Assembly (NCBI GenBank): GCA_032622095.1
Contig: CP136065.1
Span: 19,268,134 to 19,332,133, forward strand
From: Siphonodentalium dalli
Lineage: Eukaryota; Mollusca; Scaphopoda; Gadilida; Siphonodentaliidae
Reading direction: 5' to 3'
DNA: 64,000 nucleotides
Position numbers and translations under genes: made by a program. Positions 57,692 to 64,000 of this stretch are shown here, piece by piece (within the stretch, counting starts at the first letter, position 1; the number at the start of each line of letters is the position of its first letter). The notes under the pieces are model-generated. The model was not told where the DNA came from. It ran no database searches and was given only the letters and a program-made list of their open reading frames with translations.

Positions 57692-58119
57692 CCGCGCAAC
57701 GCCGTGACCCCACCTAGTTTAGTATACTTCAGGCAATTCCCACCTTGGAATAAATATTTTTGTCCACCGAAATAAATGAGCTATGTTTTTTCCAGATATA
57801 TCAGAATATGCTGTCGCGAAAATAGTTATTTTAACCCAACGTTAGTGGTAATAAATCCCCTAACATTAGTTGATTCGACCCAATAATTAAGAAATTATTC
57901 AACCAAATGTTCGGGTAAACAATTGTTACCATGCGTTGAGTGAAAACATTGCCCAACTTTGGGTAGAATTTACACAACGTTCGCATGGTGCTATATGCAC
58001 CATTGTGTCGGGTAAAATTTTAGCCAACGAGATTTAGAGAGTACACGTAGTAGATGGCAAACTACACATAACACATGCTGCTGATCCATACATTGTATAG
58101 CCTATATTTGGAAACTCAC
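57692..58119. repeat. Intron segment near the donor with CCCAAC/GGGTAA motifs
   Basis: 57830-58022 carries many half-sites such as TAACCCAACGTT, GACCCAATAA, TTCGGGTAAA, GCCCAACTTTGGGTA and GTCGGGTAAAA. They form a loose field of inverted CCCAAC-type motifs, perhaps a decayed element. Confidence 0.4.
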
Positions 58120-58920
58120 CTTGGTTGTGGACTTGAGTTGTATATTATCCCGCGCGTCGTCTGAGACCCCGGGTATGGTCCTATGGTTGAGAATATATCC
58201 AACAATAGAATATGTGATGACTAACATGAGTAACGGAATCACGTACGTAAATACCAGAAGAAACATACTATACACCATCCGCACGTGATCAGAATCCCAG
58301 TTCTCTTCACAAACGTTTCTCGGTTCACCGTTTGTCAGGTTCCCTTTCTGAAAAACATAACTAACATCCAACTGAACTGCAGCAACCGAAATCGCTGTGA
58401 CCCATATAAGAAGAATTGATACCCGGAATTTTGAAGTGATAAGTCGGGATTTTAGTGGATACATGACGACGATAAACCTATCGATTCCAATAGTCATATT
58501 GGTAAACACACTGGCTGTGACTGAGGTAACTTGTAGAAAGGAAACTATAGGGCACATCGGCGCAGAAAACACCCACGTTTCTGTGATAACCATCGTAAAG
58601 GTGAACGGAATACAGAAAATAGTCATAATAAGGTCCGATATGGCGAGGTTTATCAGGAATGGTCGAAGGTCCGTTTTTGACCGGTTGCCCACAGAATAGA
58701 TGATGATGGCCAACAGGTTGCCCGTTAAGCCAAGGAATGTCGTGAATGAGTACATAGTAATAAACAACACTTCGACAGACGCCGAGAAATTCGGGTTGAT
58801 ATCCATGTCGCTGCCTGCAGTCGCGTTGTCTGTCTCCGTATGGAGTGAAGCGGCAGCACCAGTAACATTTTGATAGGATGGTGTAGTAAGGACTGTCGGA
58901 TCGATCACCGTTCTGTACAT
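58120..58920 (-). CDS. Peptide GPCR, 5' coding exon (N-terminus to intracellular loop 3)
   Basis: 267 codons from ATG at 58920 (A at -3, good context) to the donor AAG|GTGAGT. The N-terminus has three N-glycosylation sites (N18, N32, N44) and no signal peptide. TM1 52-76 carries GN (N68); TM2 88-111 carries NLAISDL with D96; W116 lies in extracellular loop 1; C123 tops TM3. TM3 ends in DRF (147-149), replacing DRY, then VVMYPLKSRL. TM4 is about 168-188; C204 in loop 2 is the disulfide partner; TM5 is about 215-242 with P229. The features are those of class A neuropeptide receptors. MYPLKxR favours the RYamide/luqin/NPY-tachykinin neighbourhood, but the ligand is unknown. Expected to act at the plasma membrane through G proteins. 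Confidence 0.93.
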
Positions 58921-58979
58921 CTTGTGCTTGCTATAACCGTTGTTACTTCGGCCTTAACGCGCATCTTCGTCAGACAAAC
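58921..58979 (-). other. 5' UTR part of the GPCR exon, with an acceptor and an overlapping uORF
   Basis: On the minus strand a pyrimidine-rich TTTGTTTCAG lies directly before 58979, so this exon is probably preceded by at least one non-coding exon. An upstream ATG at 58964 opens a 19-codon frame in a different reading frame that ends at TGA 58905, overlapping the receptor start, and may dampen translation. Confidence 0.65.
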
Positions 58980-58989
58980 CTGAAACAAA

Positions 58990-61339
58990 CGGAAATTCAT
59001 TATAACTATATCATTATGTTATGTCAAAATGTTTGTGCAAGGCTATTGGTAAACATGCTTTAAATGGCACCAAACACAATTATTAAATGCAAATAGCGAT
59101 ATTGTGAGCACTAGTTGTCTGAAAACATCATGGTTTTCTTTCTTCCGGCGCCCTCTGTGATTAATGCACGCATATGTCACCAATGCGTTTGTGGAGCATA
59201 AATAGAACTTAGCTCAGTGCATTTTCCAATTAGTTCCAACTGTAGTCTTTGGTGTGTTTTATGTAAGGGCGATTCCAAGACTATACTGTATCTGTGTGTA
59301 CACATTCAAAGTCACGGAAATTACAAACAGCATACCTTCCCGTCTTCGTCATCACAATTCTAACATGGTGCTCTTGCTAACGATAAACTGTATATTTATG
59401 AATATCATTATAGCTGTCTAGAGAGCCTCGCGATGTTAAAGAATAATATAATGAATCACAAGGTAACTGACGGCATTACTCGTGAATACAGAATTGTGTG
59501 GCGTCAAATACGACAAGTATCGCAAGTGCATGTGTTGAAAGATTAGAGGGAGAGGAGCTTTATAATCTAAGTTGCATAACTTGTGCTCCAATCCCCAGTG
59601 CACATGGTTACTCCCTTATCATTCATTACCTCCACATCATTATTTAATTGTCAATATTGTATATATTGGGAGACACAATAAATATGTTACAAACAAAATA
59701 TTAGAGAGAAAAAAATTCTGACACTTTTCCGTTCGTATTTCGCTATTGCCAGAAAAAAAAAATGTTATTTGCATATATAGGGTCTGCATGATGTCGAACA
59801 GCGGGGAAATCCCCAGTTCCGTCCGCGTTTTGTTGGACTTCAAACACAGAAAGGCACTTGGTGCAGCATGTAACGATATACAGGGCGGGGGTCTTACTTA
59901 ATAAAACACAAAGTAGTAAATAGAACAGGTTGTATATTGACAAAACGTTCATGCAACACACTGTACCGAAACATGATAGTAGACTAAATGAACAGGCGTT
60001 CTGCTTTGAAATGGCAGGAACAGTCGATTGATCTGACTTGTTATCAGGCTAACGAAAAACAATATCCTTCTCCTCATTATAGGGGTTGAAGATATAACTA
60101 TCGCTCTTTTCATTTTAGTGGTCGAATATCATGTGTTACAATATCTGTTTATCTGTGGCATCATATATGAACTTCGGACACAAGAAAGCACTTCGCGTAT
60201 TACATGTAATGATATATATTCCTTATTAAGGTAAAATAGAAAAACGAGGGCAAATACTGTAGGCTTTGTGGCAAAGCGTTCTTGCATAAACATTGTGCCG
60301 AAACAGAATAACTGAGCAGGCGTTTACTATGATACTGACAGGGACACGCTGTTTCGTTCTGATTAACATTACGTGACATATCGCGCCCGTCGATTAGTAA
60401 CCTCCGGCCACAATCTGAGTGATTTATCTTGTTTCTCTTGGAAATTTATTTCGCGAAATTTGGTCCGAAAATTCTGGCACGATTCCACTTGTCTTAGCCA
60501 AAGCGATCGCTGCTGTTAAACCTCCTAATGACATAGTTATGTTTGCGTTCGTCAGATCTCTTCTTCACACCGTTTCTTAATGAACGAGATTTGTTTTGCG
60601 CCGCCAATTACGCGGTATAATCAGGGCATCCCCGATTAACCTGGACCTTAATATAAAGCTGGAATTTGACTTGCGTATATCTTGGACGCATAGCCGTGGA
60701 ATATAATAATCCGAGTTGGTTTATCATATCACTTAGTGCACATATCTGGAATATCGTTCTTCGTTTCCAACGTCCTAAGCTTGGTCGAATCGAGTGCGCG
60801 TGTACTTAAAGTCAAACGGCGGTTTGTAGCAACACATGTTTTACTATGTATTCTCGCAAATTTGACCCAGTACTCTCTTATAGCTAATAACGATTATACA
60901 CATAAAATGTGTGAACCCGGTTTATACGCACAACATTGTGTAGTTGTACATAGGACTACACGAACCAATGGCTGTTCTATACATTATATTGTGTATATTT
61001 GAATACACATACTTTTGCAGGAATGTATAGAGCAATACATATTGCGGTACTATACGTTTCATGTCGTCAGTTGCATGACAGCCATGTTAGTTATGACTTT
61101 TTGCGGAATTTAAGTTCTGAATTCCGACTTGTGTGTATAGTATTAATTATATAGGACGATTTATTTGTTGAAACTACTACCCTTTGATGGTTTTATGGGC
61201 GTTGTAATAATACTAATATCATGCAACCACGCCGCGGCCCTCGTTTGTTCATTTAAAAAAGCTCACAAATAGCGTATAATAATACGCACATGTCCAATGG
61301 TATATATGCCATGACCGTTTTAACAAATACATCTTCATA
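58990..61339. other. Upstream DNA (5' intron or promoter side of the GPCR) with no recognised gene
   Basis: No coding exon was recognised on either strand. Several AT-rich stretches. 59876-59960 and 60160-60310 resemble one another weakly (TGTAACGATATA/TGTAATGATATA, then AAACGTTC/AAGCGTTC, then ACTGTACCGAAACA/ATTGTGCCGAAACA), indicating an old duplication. Confidence 0.4.
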
Positions 61340-61650
61340 CATAATTAATACTATATATATATGCACAAATCGGAATTCTGGACTTACATTTCTTATCTAT
61401 GATCTCTGTATTATTGTGTACGAATCTACACAAAATGTGTAAGGGATATATACTGATGTTATACACACCGTTATGTTAAATTTGTAGAATTTACCGATTT
61501 ATTGTGTAATAAAAGTTACACAATTCGTATACGTATATGAACTTACACATATACTACATAAATATATTTAAGATAAAAAATGAAAAATATGATTGTCTAG
61601 CAGGGCTACACGTTTTGTGTAGAAAACCTACACATTAATTTTAAAATTGT
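61340..61650. repeat. TACACA/TGTGTA motif cluster
   Basis: At least eight TACACA or TGTGTA sites in about 300 bp (for example TCTACACAAAATGTGTAAG, TTACACAATTCG, ACTTACACATA, GGCTACACGTTTTGTGTAG), with more at 60895-61015. The arrangement suggests subterminal motifs of a decayed DNA element. Confidence 0.4.
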
Positions 61651-61778
61651 AATTCTCGCTTGTGTCATAGTATGAGGATCGAGATATGTCGATAAATACG
61701 TGCCATGCTTTTATGTGAACTGATAAAGCCACAAAAGACAAAGTCAAGTCGTATCATTTAGAAACATGGGTCCCGACT

Positions 61779-62033
61779 TTAACCCTTTCATGAGGTTCGT
61801 GACAGGAGCTGCGCTTGTGGAGCATTAAATATCCTGGGCCAGTGCATTCTCTTATATATGCGAGTCTCCCATAAGAGTATACACTGGCTTACACGGTCAA
61901 TGTAAATATTGTTAGGCCAATGTATCATCCTATATATATGCGATGCTCCATATGGTAGACTCGCATATATAAGAGAATGCATTGGTTCAAGGTTTTCCCA
62001 AATTTCAGGAATCTCCAGTCATGGAAGGGTTAA
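61779..62033. mobile_element. Double-hairpin TTAA MITE, type D, copy 3
   Basis: TTAA at 61779-61782 and 62030-62033 flank 247 bp with ends CCCTTTCATGAGG and CCAGTCATGGAAGGG. Two palindromes are present. The left one (about 61840-61890) has lost much of its centre; the right one (61916-61984) is nearly whole. It lies outside the inferred large intron, upstream of the GPCR exon. Confidence 0.83.
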
Positions 62034-64000
62034 GTACCACAGATATACACAGTCAAGTCATATAACTTCAGCATTAAACACCAAGAAAACCATAGTCAGA
62101 AATGGTAACGCGCTCAAGATCCTATATTATATACCCATTATTGTAATTATATAATCTTTTTCCTTTCTGTTATTTGTAATTGGCATAGCTTATCACAAAC
62201 CAAAAATCAACATTATTGACATGCCAATAAACGAAATTGAAATTCTCAGCTCACCTTTGACCGGGCTCGGCCTCGGGATCGCACTACAGCTCGGTCTCGG
62301 GGTCGCTCTACAACTTTTAATGTGTCCCAATAATTAACATTCTATAAATAGAACCCCCAGCGCTATGGCAGCGCCCAGGCGAAACACGAATTTTACATTA
62401 GTATAAACGCGGCGCGCGTAATAAAGGGCGTTTAGGCGTAAAAATTGATAAAGAATTACAGCGTCAAGTTACTACGAATCGGACTGCTGGTTAAATTATG
62501 GAAAGAAGGAGTCTAATGTGCTAAAATAGGTTTTCTTAATAACAGACTATCATCCCAAAGTAAATACAGGTGCTTAGTGAATACACTTTGCTAGCTCAGC
62601 TGTCGTCTGCCATTGTTTTATGACGTTATGTCTGTTCATCGGCACACACTCGGTGTCTCGCATTTAATAGACTGGCTCCTGGTCGAACAACTGCGAAGAT
62701 CTATACATCGTAGGTTATAATACACCAAATACAAAATAGTAGGGTGATTTCCCCTGGGACCCCTAAGCTAGGATCAGCACAAAACAAATCTTGGCAGCTT
62801 AATGGTCAATGATACATGGATGAAAAGTGCACGAAAACATGCACAAACGTGTTTCCCGACGAGAAAGATCAAATATAGCCACATGGTGAACGGTCAGGGC
62901 TGTCCAATTGGCGAATAATTTATGGAAGGGGTTGGTGTTTGTTTTTTTTCATGTCATTTTTTCTCCATTTTAAGGGTAGTGTGACGTTTGTCAAACTGCA
63001 GTGTGACGCAATACGTTGACAAGTACTTTTGGGCACATTTTCGTGTCTAAAAGGGCGTTCTTTAATTTTTAATACTCGTGCAGGGTCAACCCTTTCCTGC
63101 GAATACAGGCCAGCGGGATTTGTTAACACTGAGGACTATGCAAATCATTTGGTGTGTTGTAACCCGTGGTTACTTGTACTGTATACGCTGCAGTTATGAA
63201 CATCTAACTCGCGTTAAAATTATCCCGTTAAGGCGGTCTGTTGTGTTACAGTTTCGTTGTGTGACCGTTGCCGGTGTCGATTTTCGGTTTGACTCAGTCC
63301 ATGTCTGAATTGTCTGTTGTGTATGGCTAAAACATTTAGCCGACTCGAGTTAATTCTCTCTCGCGTTAATGGGTTTTTCTTGTGATATGTGAGCTCGCCT
63401 GCAATGTGGTCATTAGGAGATCGGATATTGTAAACAAGAGCACCTTTGGTTTCAGTTATCAGAAAATTAGTTTGCCCCCACGAGTTAACTTTGAAAGATG
63501 GCAGCACGTTAGGAAGTAATATATGTGTAATTAATCAAATCCGACCACGCACATTTCGTACAAATTCCATCACCTCGACCATATTGAACAAGGAGCAGAC
63601 TTAATCTATTGACAGTGTAGAATGAATTGACTGAATTTCTTTTTCTGTAAAACAACACCTATGTGTATTTCGATTATCAGTAATGGTAGATTATTGATAA
63701 TGGTAGAACCAGGATGATGAATAAATAATATTTTGTTCTACCTCCATGCGAATGTATCGTTCCGTGGTGAGGTGAGTTGTTTTGACACCCTGCACGATAG
63801 CTGTATTTTCCAACCATTATTTATTTATTAACGTAAAGTACGCAATGTATACTTGATGTTAATGATTTCAGTCAATTGATAAATTCGCAGGGCCTCAATT
63901 TGGATTGGTCTTTTTATTATTTATAAGAGAGTTTGGGTGACAGATTCAACTGTTAGTAAAGTAGACGTACCAGTCCGATAATCTGGACTCAGACATAACA
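62034..64000. other. Unassigned DNA to the window edge
   Basis: A GC-richer patch with CTCGGCCTCGGGATCGC and CTCGGTCTCGGGGTCGC (62267-62310) forms a short tandem repeat. No gene or repeat family shared with the rest of the window was seen. Short frames at 62920-63507 on both strands overlap each other and are not convincing. Confidence 0.35.

Larger units (their letters stand above)
5904..58119 (-). other. Inferred intron of about 52.2 kb in the GPCR gene
   Basis: The donor AAG|GTGAGT (exon ends at 58120) and the acceptor TTTTACAG|GTC (exon starts at 5903) are both canonical, on the same strand, and both phase 0. The upstream exon stops at the end of intracellular loop 3 (…LKSTTK) and the downstream exon starts exactly at TM6 (VIKML…), so the join completes a seven-helix receptor with no missing or duplicated part. 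The content is transposable elements and simple repeats; no other credible host exon was found. Transcript evidence would be needed to rule out extra small exons. Confidence 0.8.

Overview
The window looks like invertebrate animal DNA: AT-rich, intron-dominated and full of decayed transposable elements. A lophotrochozoan such as a mollusc would fit the element types, but the species is not identifiable from the sequence alone. There are no operons, CRISPR arrays, rRNA genes or convincing tRNA genes.

The one host gene I can support runs on the minus strand and brackets almost the whole window. A 267-codon exon (58120-58920, with 5' UTR back to an acceptor at 58980) encodes TM1-TM5 of a rhodopsin-type peptide GPCR. 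An 88-codon exon (5637-5903) encodes TM6-TM7 and the tail. The exon ends carry canonical splice sites in matching phase 0, and the joined protein would be 355 residues. The implied intron is about 52.2 kb (5904-58119), so nearly every other feature here is intronic cargo.

Left flank (1-5636): the 3' part of an LTR retroelement (integrase C-terminus, small membrane-type ORF, LTR-like promoter, acidic/Cys ORF remnant), one double-hairpin TTAA MITE and one mariner-like MITE lie downstream of the GPCR stop.

Intron, 5.9-22 kb: double-hairpin MITEs, a second mariner-like MITE, diverged tandem duplications, a non-LTR reverse transcriptase remnant, a 1.06-kb foldback element and several members of a recurrent palindromic repeat (family Q). 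Intron, 22-34 kb: a composite region with a 39-bp minisatellite and an eight-copy degenerate array, two more non-LTR remnants on the minus strand, more MITEs and a second dispersed repeat (family P). Intron, 34-48 kb: more Q and P copies and a decayed Penelope-like element (RT plus GIY-YIG) that is split by a 1.8-kb insertion and followed by a tandem copy of its own tail. Intron, 48-58 kb: a 2.07-kb foldback element with 8-bp target duplications, a simple TTAA MITE and another hairpin MITE.

The most distinctive structure is the double-hairpin MITE group. About a dozen elements carry one or two copies of the same roughly 70-bp palindrome, placed in inverted orientation inside at least three different terminal-repeat contexts. 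Most are flanked by TTAA. One insertion can be checked inside the window, because a duplicated Penelope tail supplies the matching empty TTAA site. Right of the GPCR exon (58.98-64 kb) I see one more MITE and some motif-rich AT DNA; upstream non-coding exons and the promoter could lie there or beyond the window.
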